Origin: Streptomyces maremycinicus
GTDB lineage: Bacteria; Actinomycetota; Actinomycetes; Streptomycetales; Streptomycetaceae
DNA length: 64,000 bases
Direction: 5' to 3'
Assembly: GCF_001184025.1 (NCBI RefSeq)
Contig: NZ_BBYG01000015.1
Location: 310,001 to 374,000, forward strand
Each line of letters opens with the position of its first letter. Positions within the stretch are counted from its first letter, which is position 1. Shown one piece after another: positions 18,113 to 26,559 of this stretch. The position numbers and the translations under genes are program-made. The notes beneath the pieces were generated by a model. It did not search any database, had not been told where the DNA came from, and saw nothing but the letters and a program-made list of their open reading frames with translations.

Positions 18113-20173
18113 CTAGGCGCTGTGGACGCCCACTTCGTACAGCGAGTATCCCCAGTCCGTGCCCCGGTCCAGGCCGTGCACCCGGACCCAGCGGGCGGGG
18201 GTGCCGGTGAATCCGGCCGTGTCCAGGCCGCCGTCGCCGGAGGTGGTGGACCACGCGGTCGTCCAGTGGGTGCCGTCGGTGGAGAGTTCGACGCGGTACG
18301 ACGTGCCGTAGGCGCGCTCCCAGTCGAGGGTGACCCGGGAGACCAGGTGGGTGGATCCCAGGTCGACCTGCCACCACTGGTCGTCGCTCCAGTCGCTGGC
18401 CCAGCGGCTGGCGTCGTCGCCGTCCACGGCCCGGCCGGGCCGGTAGCTGGTGAACGGGTTGTACTCGGCCGAACTCGCTGTGGCGGCACGGCCCTCGGCG
18501 AGGTTCACCGAGGCCTGGTGGCGCTCGGTGGAGCCCCAGGTGCCGAGGTAGGACTCGGCGCCCCGGAAGAGGTCGTCGACCACGTCCTGGCCGGCGACGA
18601 GCCGGATGTCCTCGATCCAGTCGGGGACCAGACCCACCTCGGCGCCGCCGTCGGTGTTGAAGTCGAAGGTGCGGGTGCCGACGGTCTGGCGGTCGATGAC
18701 GGAGCCGCCGTCGACACTCTTGAAGGGGTAGGTGACCTTGTTCGGGGCGTCGGCCCCGCGCGGGGCGGGGTGGTCGCCGACGCCGTTGAAGTCGGTGCCG
18801 AAGCCGTAGCCCACGCCGTACTTCTCACGCAGCGCGTCGGTGCGCCCGGCCTCGGCGCCGAACGCCGCGGAGCCGTGCATGTACTGGGCGACGAAGCCGC
18901 CGAGGGAGTAGACCCGCTCGGTCCAGTTCAGGTCCATCCAGCTGTGCGAGGACAGCACGCCGGGGTAGTCCGCTGCCTCGAAGATGTCGAGCACCCGGCC
19001 GGTGGCCTTGACGCTCATGTGGTCGATCTCGAGCATCATCTTGCGCTTCATCATGCCGCGTACGGCGTACTCGCCCAGGGCGGTGAGCCCGCGGGTGTTG
19101 CACCGGGCGTCCGCGTCGTACGAGGGGACCTCCGTGCCCGCCGGCAGGTCCGCCTCCGCCGCGGAGGCGGCGGTGCCGATCGGGTTGTCGTGCTGCGGCC
19201 CGGTGCACTTCTCGGTCTGCCAGAAGGTGCCGGTGGACAGGAACTGGCCGACGTTGATGGCCGTGCCGAGGCCGCCCTCGTCGAAGCGGACGCCGCACAG
19301 CGCGTTGTCGAACTTGTGGCACAGGAACATGCTGCGCACGCCCAGCGCGTACAGCTCGTCGAGTCCCTTGTCGACGTCGGCCTGACCGCACTGCGCGATG
19401 TCGAGGATCTGCTTGCAGCCGAACGGTTCGGAGGTCTCGACGCCCAGGACGACCGCCAGCTTGCCCTGCTTGATCACCTCGCGCGCCTGGGTGCTGTCCA
19501 GGACGATCCGGAACCAGCCCTTGCCGGTGCCGCCGTACATCTTGTCGATGTAGGCCTGGAGGTCGTACGTCAGCTTCGCCTGGAGGCGGATCGACGTCAT
19601 CTCGTCACAACTGCGGTCCTTGAACGGGTAGACGGAGCAGATCATGCCGTTGGTGACGAGGTCGTTGACGAGTACCCGCTGCCCGCCGCGCCAGGCGCGC
19701 TCCACCCAGGCGTAGTAGTTCGCCTGATGGGTCATCGAGTCGTAGGCGGGCCAGTCCTCGAAGCTCGGCCAGCCGACCGGATCGTGCTTGCCGTCGCCGC
19801 CGTGGGTGATGTAGTCGAAGAGCGCGAGCGAGCCGTCGGGGTAGTGCTCGGGACAGTCCTTGAGCGCGTCGGCGACCCCGGCCTCGGAGAACACCTTGCC
19901 GCAGATGAGCCGGCCGCCGAAGGCCGCGTCGGAGAACAGGTGGTTGTGCGCGTCGACGAACCCGCGCACATCGCCCGCCGCGTCGGTGCCGGTGAACGGC
20001 TCGCCGGTGACATCGATCCGGGAGTCGGGGGCCGGCCTGGCCTTCGGTGTCCACCAGTCCGCGCCGGCCGCCGAGCTCGGGGTGGGGCCGAGGGCCGTGG
20101 CGAGCACGAGGAGGAGCAGCGAGACGACGGTGATGCCCCGGCGTCTGCGGTACGGGCGTCCGGTCATGGTCAC
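18113..20173 (-). CDS. secreted M19-type dipeptidase / amidohydrolase-fold protein with C-terminal discoidin (F5/8 type C) domain
   Basis: 686 residues. The signal peptide contains RRRRGITVVSLLLLVLATALG and ends near SSAAGA. The catalytic region has FVDAHNHLFSD (HxH metal motif, about residue 73), a conserved ETSEPFGCKQI segment, MLEIDHMSVKATG, SSHSWMDLNW and GYGFGTDFNGVGDHPAP, the order seen in membrane-dipeptidase relatives. From about residue 555 a discoidin-like module follows (SRWASDWSDDQWWQVDLGST, then WVRVHG), which usually binds glycans or the cell surface. GTG 20173 fits an AGGGA ribosome site eight bases upstream; ATG 20167 is the alternative. The substrate is unknown; cell-wall or extracellular peptide turnover is inferred. 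Confidence 0.82.
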   Translation of the reverse strand: MTMTGRPYRRRRGITVVSLLLLVLATALGPTPSSAAGADWWTPKARPAPDSRIDVTGEPFTGTDAAGDVRGFVDAHNHLFSDAAFGGRLICGKVFSEAGVADALKDCPEHYPDGSLALFDYITHGGDGKHDPVGWPSFEDWPAYDSMTHQANYYAWVERAWRGGQRVLVNDLVTNGMICSVYPFKDRSCDEMTSIRLQAKLTYDLQAYIDKMYGGTGKGWFRIVLDSTQAREVIKQGKLAVVLGVETSEPFGCKQILDIAQCGQADVDKGLDELYALGVRSMFLCHKFDNALCGVRFDEGGLGTAINVGQFLSTGTFWQTEKCTGPQHDNPIGTAASAAEADLPAGTEVPSYDADARCNTRGLTALGEYAVRGMMKRKMMLEIDHMSVKATGRVLDIFEAADYPGVLSSHSWMDLNWTERVYSLGGFVAQYMHGSAAFGAEAGRTDALREKYGVGYGFGTDFNGVGDHPAPRGADAPNKVTYPFKSVDGGSVIDRQTVGTRTFDFNTDGGAEVGLVPDWIEDIRLVAGQDVVDDLFRGAESYLGTWGSTERHQASVNLAEGRAATASSAEYNPFTSYRPGRAVDGDDASRWASDWSDDQWWQVDLGSTHLVSRVTLDWERAYGTSYRVELSTDGTHWTTAWSTTSGDGGLDTAGFTGTPARWVRVHGLDRGTDWGYSLYEVGVHSA

Positions 20174-20355
20174 AGCCCACGTCCCTCGGTCGGCGGGAAA
20201 GCGCGGTCGACGAGGGCTTTTTGAACGCCCATGAACTTGTCATGACCGGCGCAAGATAGTGGGACGAGGATCGCGAGAGATGCCGACCGAGTCAAGGGTC
20301 CGGGACGCTTGACCTGATGGGGGTTCAGCGCGGACGTCCAGACGGAGACCCAGGT

Positions 20356-20371
20356 TTTGAACACGTTCAAA
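20356..20371. promoter_or_regulatory. TetR-type operator palindrome
   Basis: TTTGAAC-AC-GTTCAAA is a perfect 7-bp inverted repeat in the divergent region between the dipeptidase (start 20173) and the epimerase (start 20414). It is typical in size and symmetry of TetR operators. It may be bound by the TetR encoded at 17469-18089 in the dipeptidase operon. This is inference from position. Confidence 0.5.
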
Positions 20372-20413
20372 TAAGGAGTAGGGTCCCCTTCGGACAACGA
20401 GGGGGTCTTTCGC

Positions 20414-21355
20414 GTGAAGATCGTGCTACCCGGTGGGACCGGACAGGTGGGGACCGTGCTGCGCCGCGCGCTGACCGCGGCCGGACACGAGGTCGCGGTG
20501 CTGAGCAGAAGCCCCGCCGGCCCCGGCGAGATCCTGTGGGACGGCCGCACCCCCGGCCCCTGGACCGAGGTGATCGACGGCAGTGACGTCGTGGTCGGCC
20601 TGGCCGGCCGCAGCGTCAGCTGCCGGTACACCCCGGACAACCTGCGGGCGATGATGGACTCACGGGTGGACTCGGCCCGGGTCGTCGGCCGGGCGATCGC
20701 CGCGGCGCAGCGGCCGCCGCGGGTCTGGCTCCAGATGAGCACCGCCACCGTCTACGCCCACCGGTTCGACGCCCCCAACGACGAGGCCACCGGCGTGCTC
20801 GGCGGAGCCGAGACCGGCGTCCCCGAGTACTGGAGCCGGAGCGTGGACATCGCGACCGCCTGGGAACGGGAGCAGGAGATCGCCGAGACCCCGAACACCC
20901 GCAAGGTGGCCCTGCGGGCCGCGATGGTGATGAGCCCCGACCGGGGCGGGGTGTTCGACGTCCTGTCGCGGCTCGCCCGGCTCGGCCTCGGCGGCCCGGT
21001 GGCGGGCGGCCGTCAGTACGTGTCCTGGATCCACGACCACGACTTCGTCCGCGCGGTGGAGTTCCTCGTCGGTCGGGACGACCTCGCCGGACCCGTGAAC
21101 CTGGCCGCGCCGACCCCTCTCCCCCACCGCGCGTTCATGCGCGCGCTGCGCGGCGCGTGGCGGGTCCCGGTCGGCCTGCCCGCGACGAGGTGGATGGCGG
21201 AGATCGGCGCGTTCGCCCTGCGCTCGGACACCGAACTGCTCCTCAAGAGCCGGCGCGTGGTCCCCGGCCGGCTGCTCGACGCGGGCTTCGCCTTCGACCA
21301 CCCCGAGTGGCCGGAGGCCGCCGACGACCTCGTACGACGGGTGCGAGGCCGCTGA
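20414..21355 (+). CDS. NAD(P)-dependent epimerase-like protein, TIGR01777 / SDR39U1 type
   Basis: A 313-residue extended SDR-fold protein. KIVLPGGTGQVGTVL is the nucleotide-binding loop. It has the family's LAGRSVSCRYT segment and WLQMSTATVYAHR. A C-terminal DUF1731-like segment ends in LLDAGFAFDHPEWPEAADDL. Members resemble sugar epimerases, but their substrates are mostly unknown. It starts at GTG 20414, with GAGGGGGT as a weak ribosome site. The 16-bp palindrome upstream suggests repression by a TetR protein. Confidence 0.87.
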   Translation: MKIVLPGGTGQVGTVLRRALTAAGHEVAVLSRSPAGPGEILWDGRTPGPWTEVIDGSDVVVGLAGRSVSCRYTPDNLRAMMDSRVDSARVVGRAIAAAQRPPRVWLQMSTATVYAHRFDAPNDEATGVLGGAETGVPEYWSRSVDIATAWEREQEIAETPNTRKVALRAAMVMSPDRGGVFDVLSRLARLGLGGPVAGGRQYVSWIHDHDFVRAVEFLVGRDDLAGPVNLAAPTPLPHRAFMRALRGAWRVPVGLPATRWMAEIGAFALRSDTELLLKSRRVVPGRLLDAGFAFDHPEWPEAADDLVRRVRGR

Positions 21356-21358
21356 CGG

Positions 21359-21395
21359 GCCGCGCGGACGTGCACAGGGGTCACGTCCGCGCGGC
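21359..21395. terminator. bidirectional terminator between convergent genes
   Basis: A perfect 14-bp stem, GCCGCGCGGACGTG (21359-21372) with CACGTCCGCGCGGC (21382-21395), around a 9-base loop in the 55-bp gap between the epimerase and the alpha/beta hydrolase. Confidence 0.8.
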
Positions 21396-21410
21396 TGATC
21401 TCGGCAGGCG

Positions 21411-22124
21411 TCAGCCCGCGGCGCGGACGGCGTCCAGGATCAGGTCCGCGACCGCCTTCGGCTGGGACACCGCGACGGCGTGCGAGGCGCCGTCGATCTC
21501 GACGACCGTGGCCCCGGCGCGCTGGGCGCCGAAGCGCTCGACCTCGGGATTGATGGCCTCGTCCGCACCGGCGATCAGCGCCCAGGACGGCTTGGTCTGC
21601 CAGGCGGCCGCGGCGGCGGTCTCCTCGAACGCGGCGGCGGCCAGCGGGCGCTGGGAGGCGGCCAGGATCTTGGTGACGCCGGCGGGGAGATCGGCGGCGA
21701 ACACCGACGGGAAGGCGTCCTCGGCGATGGTGACCTCGACGGCCGGCTCGCCGCCCGGCACCGGGTACGTCCACTGCTTGAGGTTGCTGACCAGCGTGGA
21801 GAGCGGGAAGCGGCCCTGGAGCTCGCCGAGGCTCTCGCCCTCCGCCAGCGCGTAGGCGGCGACGTAGACGAGGCCGACCACGTTCTCCGCGGTGCCGGCC
21901 ACCGTGATGAGGGCGCCGCCGTAGGAGTGGCCGACGAGGATCACGGGGCCGTCGATCTGGGCGACGACGGACGCGACGTACGCCGCGTCGGAGGCGAGAC
22001 CGCGCAGCGGGTTCGGCGGGGCGATCACGGGGACGCCGTGGCCCTGGAGTTCGGAGATGACGCCGGACCAGCTGGCCGCGTCCGCGAACGCGCCGTGGAC
22101 CAGGACGACGGTGGGGGTGCTCAT
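21411..22124 (-). CDS. alpha/beta hydrolase
   Basis: 237 residues of the small EstC-like alpha/beta hydrolase group. VVLVHGAFADAASW is the oxyanion strand-loop, VGHSYGGALIT the nucleophile elbow (Ser), and DGASHAVAVSQP holds the catalytic His. No signal peptide, so cytosolic. It begins 20 bp after the stop of the HSL-type hydrolase and is probably cotranscribed with it. The substrate cannot be told; small esters are typical. Confidence 0.88.
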   Translation of the reverse strand: MSTPTVVLVHGAFADAASWSGVISELQGHGVPVIAPPNPLRGLASDAAYVASVVAQIDGPVILVGHSYGGALITVAGTAENVVGLVYVAAYALAEGESLGELQGRFPLSTLVSNLKQWTYPVPGGEPAVEVTIAEDAFPSVFAADLPAGVTKILAASQRPLAAAAFEETAAAAAWQTKPSWALIAGADEAINPEVERFGAQRAGATVVEIDGASHAVAVSQPKAVADLILDAVRAAG

Positions 22125-22144
22125 GAGGAAAGGTCTCCCGGAGA

Positions 22145-23113
22145 TCAGGCGTGCAGGGCGTCGCGCAGGGTGCCGACGGCGAGCGTGATGGCGGCCTCGG
22201 CGGCGTAGGTCGGGCGCAGCGCGTTCAGCATCACGAAGTCGTGGATGATGCCCTGGAAGCGCACCGCGGTGACCGGGACCCCGGCCGCGCGCAGCTTGTT
22301 CGCGTAGGCCTCGCCCTCGTCGCGCAGCACGTCGGCCTCGCCGGTGATGACCAGGGCCGGGGGCAGGTCCGCGAGCTGCTCGGTGGTGGCGCGCAGCGGG
22401 GACGCGGTGATCTGGGCGCGCTCGGCCTCGTCGGTCGTGTACTGGTCCCAGAACCACTGCATGCCGTCGCGGCGCAGGAAGTAGCCCTCGGCGAACTGGT
22501 GGTAGGAGCCCGTGTCGAAGCTCGCGTCGGTGACCGGGTAGAAGAGCACCTGCTGCACCAGCGGGACGCCGCCGCGCTCCTTGGCCATCAGGGTGAGGGC
22601 GGCGGTCATGTTGCCGCCGACGGAGTCACCGGCGACGGCGATGCGCGTGGCGTCTAGGCCCTGGGACGCGCCCTCCTCGACGATCCACCGGGCGACCGCG
22701 AAGTTCTGCTCGATGGCGACCGGGTAACGGGCCTCGGGCGAGAGGTCGTACTCGGGGAAGACGACCGCGGCCTCGGCACCGACGGCGAGCTCGCGCACCA
22801 GCCGGTCGTGGGTGTGGGCGTTGCCGAACACCCAGCCCGCGCCGTGGATGTAGAGGATGACCGGCAGGGTGCCCTCGGCACCGGCCGGCTTGACGATCCG
22901 CGCACGGACGCTGCCCGTGGGACCGCCGGAGACGGTGACCCACTCCTCGTCGACCGCGGGCTTGTGGATCTCACCGGACTGGACCTCGTCGACGGCCTTG
23001 CGCCCCTCCGCCGGCGGCAGGTCGAAGAGGTACGGCGGGTTGGCGGTCGCCTCGGCGAACGCCGCGGCCTCGGGTTCGAGCACCGGCGTGACCGGCTCGA
23101 CGACGTCGGACAT
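22145..23113 (-). CDS. alpha/beta hydrolase of the hormone-sensitive-lipase (HSL) family
   Basis: 322 residues. ILYIHGAGWVFG is the HSL oxyanion motif with HGAG in place of HGGG. VAGDSVGGNM carries the catalytic Ser (GDSxGG), VITGEADVLRDEG the Asp and GIIHDFVML the His. Such enzymes hydrolyse short- to medium-chain esters. It lies downstream of an AraC regulator on the same strand, 216 bp away, and just ahead of a second alpha/beta hydrolase, suggesting an AraC-controlled pair. Confidence 0.9.
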   Translation of the reverse strand: MSDVVEPVTPVLEPEAAAFAEATANPPYLFDLPPAEGRKAVDEVQSGEIHKPAVDEEWVTVSGGPTGSVRARIVKPAGAEGTLPVILYIHGAGWVFGNAHTHDRLVRELAVGAEAAVVFPEYDLSPEARYPVAIEQNFAVARWIVEEGASQGLDATRIAVAGDSVGGNMTAALTLMAKERGGVPLVQQVLFYPVTDASFDTGSYHQFAEGYFLRRDGMQWFWDQYTTDEAERAQITASPLRATTEQLADLPPALVITGEADVLRDEGEAYANKLRAAGVPVTAVRFQGIIHDFVMLNALRPTYAAEAAITLAVGTLRDALHA

Positions 23114-23244
23114 GACATCTCCTGCTGTATTCGATGTGCGTGGTCTTGCTCCGTCACGCTAATTCCGCCGGGCGGACCGTATGTGTCCACCCGTGCACCG
23201 ACGCTGTGCTGACAGTGCACAGAAAGCGCTTGAGCGGTGCGCGC

Positions 23245-23257
23245 GGAATCGAATTCC
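23245..23257. promoter_or_regulatory. small palindrome upstream of the hydrolase pair
   Basis: GGAAT-CGA-ATTCC, a 5-bp inverted repeat in the 216-bp AraC-hydrolase gap. Paired GTGCAC hexamers lie upstream of it at about 23192 and 23214. These may be AraC-type control sites. Confidence 0.25.
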
Positions 23258-23329
23258 CCGGGCCGTGCGTGGAAATTCGAGAATACGATCGCGTCACCGA
23301 TGGTGAACAGCCGGGAAAGCGGGCCGCAT

Positions 23330-24325
23330 TCAGCGGTGAGCGCTTCGCGCGCCACGCCCCGCGGAGTCCCGCCATTCCCGCGGTGACATGCCGTAGGCGG
23401 ACCGGAAGACCCGGCTGAAGTGCGTCGCGCTGAGGAAACCCCAGCGGGCGGCCACGGCCGCGATGGTCCGGCCACCGCGGCCGTGCCGCAGCAGATCGCG
23501 CCGGCACTCCTCCAGGCGGCGGCGCAGAATCCACCGGCCCACGGTGGTGTCCTCGTCCTTGAACAGCTTGTGCAGATAACGCACGGAGATGTGGTGGGCC
23601 CGCGCGATGACTTCCGGGGACAGATCCGGGTCGGTCAGGTGCAGTTCGACGTACTCCAGGACCCGCCCCAGTACCGGGGAACGCGCGCCGGAATCGCTGG
23701 GTGCCCCGGGCCTGCCGTGGGCCGCGTTCGCTCCCGCCGCTCCGGGCGTCCCCGGTGCCGCGGTGCCCAACTGCTCGGCGGCGAGGGTCGCCAGGAGGTT
23801 CACCGCGTTCCAGGCGAGCATCTCGCCGACCGGCGGGCGGGCCTCGGCCGTGGCGCGGGCCAGGTCGGACAGCAGCGGCGACAGCAGGGCGCCGAGCCGG
23901 GAGGCCCGGGTGACCGGTGTCGGTGCGAGCCGCCGTACATCGGAGTCCGCCAGGCCCAGCAGGTGGGCCGGGACGAGGAACGTGGTCGCCCGGAACGGCT
24001 CGCGGAAGTCGAGCGCGGGCGCGCGGTGGACATCGTAGAAACAGACGTCCCCGGGCGCCAGCCGCAGGCCGGGGCCGTCGAACGGCTCGTCCGCGGCGGG
24101 CGGGCAGGCGGCGGCACCGGGCCGGTCGCCGTCCCGCAGGCCGACGAAGAGGTACTCGCCGCCCTCCCGGGCGAGCAGCCGGTGCGCGGGATGCGGCGAG
24201 GCCTCGCCCGGCAGCCGGGCGGGTGTGTCCTCGCCGGTCGTGATCTCGACGCCCAGGGGTGTCCGGTAGCCGGACGTGTCGAGGGTGCGGGCGCTGTCAC
24301 AGGTGCTGGTGCTGGTAGTGGGCAT
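23330..24325 (-). CDS. AraC-family transcriptional regulator
   Basis: About 331 residues. The N-terminal part (to about residue 190) is an AraC-binding-like/cupin sensor (LAPGDVCFYDVHRAPALDF). A Gly/Ala-rich linker follows. The C-terminal 100 residues hold the double helix-turn-helix (LSPEVIARAHHISVRYLHKL and TIAAVAARWGFLSATHFSRV, ending FRSAYGMSPREWR). ATG 24325 was chosen because GGAGG and GGCGGAAG precede it; in-frame ATG 24355 and GTG 24358 lack a ribosome site. It probably controls the two downstream hydrolases. Confidence 0.88.
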   Translation of the reverse strand: MPTTSTSTCDSARTLDTSGYRTPLGVEITTGEDTPARLPGEASPHPAHRLLAREGGEYLFVGLRDGDRPGAAACPPAADEPFDGPGLRLAPGDVCFYDVHRAPALDFREPFRATTFLVPAHLLGLADSDVRRLAPTPVTRASRLGALLSPLLSDLARATAEARPPVGEMLAWNAVNLLATLAAEQLGTAAPGTPGAAGANAAHGRPGAPSDSGARSPVLGRVLEYVELHLTDPDLSPEVIARAHHISVRYLHKLFKDEDTTVGRWILRRRLEECRRDLLRHGRGGRTIAAVAARWGFLSATHFSRVFRSAYGMSPREWRDSAGRGARSAHR

Positions 24326-24418
24326 CTTCCGCCGTAGCCTCCGGGGACCGTCCATCACGTCGTTCGGACGGTAGTCCGGCGGATGTGCAAAAAGAGTGAC
24401 ATCGAAGTGACAAGCTCT

Positions 24419-26512
24419 TCACGGGCCGTGTGCCGGGCTCTCCGTCGCGGCGCGTTCCAGGGCGAAGACCCGCAGCAGGTCATGGAGGGCGTAGCGGCCC
24501 GGCGCGGGTTCGTCGAGCACGTGGGCGTCGGCGAGCGCCGCGAGCAGCAGCCGGGCCCGGCGGACCGTCAGCCCGGCGAGCGCGGCGGCCCCGGCCGGGG
24601 TGATCTCGGGTCCCGCGTGCCGGGGCAGCAGCCGGAACAGCCGCGCGCTGTCCGGCGCCAGGAGCCGGTAGGAACCGAGGAGGGCCTCGCGGACTGCGTC
24701 GAGGGCGTCGAGACCGCCGTCGGCCGCACGCAGTGCGGCGGCCACGGCGGCGAGCGGGAGGTCCGGTCGGCCGACGGCGCGCGCGGCGACGGTGGTCAGC
24801 GCCAGGGGCAGCCTGCCGCACCGGGCGACGATCTCTTCGGCGGCCCGGGGCGCGGCGGCCGTCCGCTCCTCCCCGAGCAGCCCGGCCAGCAACGCCGACG
24901 CGTCCTCGGCGGACGGCGGCGCGAGGCGGAGCGGCCGCGCACCCGACGCGACCAGGCCGGGCAGCGCGTGGCGGCTGGTGACCAGCGCGAGACAGCCCCG
25001 CCCGGTGGGCAGCAGCGGGCTCAGCTGTCCGGTGCCGACGGCGTCGTCGAGCACCACGAGGACGCGCCGACGGGCGAGGAGGGTGCGGTACAGGCCGGTC
25101 AGGGCGTCCACCCCGTCCGGCATGCGGGAGGCGGGCACGCCGAGCGCCGCGAGCATCCCGCGCAGCGCCTCGGCCGGCTCCACGGCGGCCCGGGCGGACC
25201 GCGCGGGGCCGGCCGGGCCGGAGCCGTGCAGCGCCACGAACAACTGCCCGTCCGGGAAACGGTCGGTGGCCCGGTGCGCCCAGTGCAGCGCGAGAGCGGT
25301 CTTGCCGACCCCGGCCATCCCGCCGAGCAGCACGATCCCGCCCGGGCGCGCCGCCCCCGCCAGCCACTCCGACTCGACGGCCCGCCCCACGAAGCAGGCG
25401 GGAGCCGACGGCAACTGGGCGGGCCGCACGGCTCCCACGCCGACGCGGCGGACGGTGGTGTCGCCGGTGCGGTGGAGGGTGGTGTCGTCGGTGCGGTGGA
25501 GGGTGGTGTCACCGGTGCGGTGGGCTCCCGGAGCCTCAGGGCGGGGTGCTCCGGTGCCGGTTGCTCCGCGCGCGGTGGCTCCGGGGGCAGTGGCTCCGGG
25601 GGGAGTTGTTCCGGGGGTGGCTGGGGCGACGGGGGCCGGTATCGGCCGGAGGGGGGCGGCGGGGGTCGGGGTCGGGGAGTGCGGAGAGGGGGTTCGCCGC
25701 GTGGTCGGGATCGGTCGGCCGAGGTGGACGACGGGCCCGCTCCTCAGTGGGTGTACGACGTCCTGGCGCAGCACCCGCGTGTGGGCCGCCGCCAGTTCGG
25801 TGCCCGGCGTGAGGCCCAGGTCGCGGGCGAGACGGCGACGGACGTCGTCGTACGCGCCCAGCGCCTCCGCCTGGAGCCCGCAGGCGGCCAGGACCAGCAC
25901 CAGCCTGGCGTGCAGCGGCTCGTCGAGGGGGTCGTGCGCGGTGGCCCGGCGCAGGGCGGGCAGCGCGTCCTCGGCCCGGCCGCACAGCAGCGCCGCGTCG
26001 GCCGCGAGCCGTGCCGTCTCGAGGAGTTCCCCCTGGACGGCGGTGAACTGGGCGTGGGCGCGCGCGGACGCCGGGATCCCCATCGCCACCGGGCCACGCC
26101 ACTCCTCCAGCGCCCGGACGAACTGCCGGGCCGCCGTCTCGGCCCGTCCGGTGGCCGCCGCCCGCTTGCCCTGCCGGGTCAGTTCACGGAAGCGCAGCAG
26201 ATCGGCCTCGTCGGTCGCCGCCTCGAGGAGGTAGCCGCCGGTACGGCGCGGCAGGCGCCGGCCGGGGGCGCGGGGCGGCAGCCCCGGTTCGAGCAGCCGC
26301 CGCAACGCGCCGGCGTACCGCCGGACCACGTTGCGCGCGCTGGCGGGCGGCCGTTGGGCCCACAGCACGTCGACGATCTCGCCCGTCGGCACGAACCGGC
26401 CCGCGTGCGCCAGGAGCAGGGCGAGCAGGGCGCGTTGCTGGGGGAAGCCGGGATCGAGCTCCCCGTCCCCGCGCCACACGCGTACCGGGCCCAGCACCTC
26501 GAACCGCGTCAC
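24419..26512 (-). CDS. AfsR/SARP-family regulator, BTAD + NB-ARC, no TPR tail
   Basis: About 697 residues from GTG 26512 (VTRFEVLGPVRVWRG). An OmpR-like DNA-binding domain (1-95) and BTAD domain (100-245) are the SARP module. A Pro/Thr-rich linker (about 250-355) contains three copies of the octapeptide LHRTGDTT (one with D for G). An NB-ARC ATPase follows from about 365 (VLLGGMAGVGKTALALHW P-loop, VLVVLDDAV Walker B). It ends soon after the winged-helix part, without the TPR sensor domain of full AfsR. It lies 47 bp downstream of a larger AfsR-like gene. Such proteins activate secondary-metabolite genes. GTG 26521 is an alternative start. Confidence 0.85.
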   Translation of the reverse strand: MTRFEVLGPVRVWRGDGELDPGFPQQRALLALLLAHAGRFVPTGEIVDVLWAQRPPASARNVVRRYAGALRRLLEPGLPPRAPGRRLPRRTGGYLLEAATDEADLLRFRELTRQGKRAAATGRAETAARQFVRALEEWRGPVAMGIPASARAHAQFTAVQGELLETARLAADAALLCGRAEDALPALRRATAHDPLDEPLHARLVLVLAACGLQAEALGAYDDVRRRLARDLGLTPGTELAAAHTRVLRQDVVHPLRSGPVVHLGRPIPTTRRTPSPHSPTPTPAAPLRPIPAPVAPATPGTTPPGATAPGATARGATGTGAPRPEAPGAHRTGDTTLHRTDDTTLHRTGDTTVRRVGVGAVRPAQLPSAPACFVGRAVESEWLAGAARPGGIVLLGGMAGVGKTALALHWAHRATDRFPDGQLFVALHGSGPAGPARSARAAVEPAEALRGMLAALGVPASRMPDGVDALTGLYRTLLARRRVLVVLDDAVGTGQLSPLLPTGRGCLALVTSRHALPGLVASGARPLRLAPPSAEDASALLAGLLGEERTAAAPRAAEEIVARCGRLPLALTTVAARAVGRPDLPLAAVAAALRAADGGLDALDAVREALLGSYRLLAPDSARLFRLLPRHAGPEITPAGAAALAGLTVRRARLLLAALADAHVLDEPAPGRYALHDLLRVFALERAATESPAHGP
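25454..25525. repeat. three tandem 24-bp repeats inside the SARP gene
   Basis: Copies at 25454-25477, 25478-25501 and 25502-25525 differ by only a few bases. They encode the repeated LHRTGDTT-type octapeptide of the interdomain linker, so copy number can change without breaking the frame. Confidence 0.85.
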
Positions 26513-26559
26513 CTCATCCACGTCGCCGTCCGGCGGCGTGCGCGGGGCCGAGCCGGGCG

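Noticed and set aside
23114..23329. Small gene in the AraC-hydrolase gap
   Set aside because: Short frames exist, but none has a ribosome site or codon usage like the neighbours.
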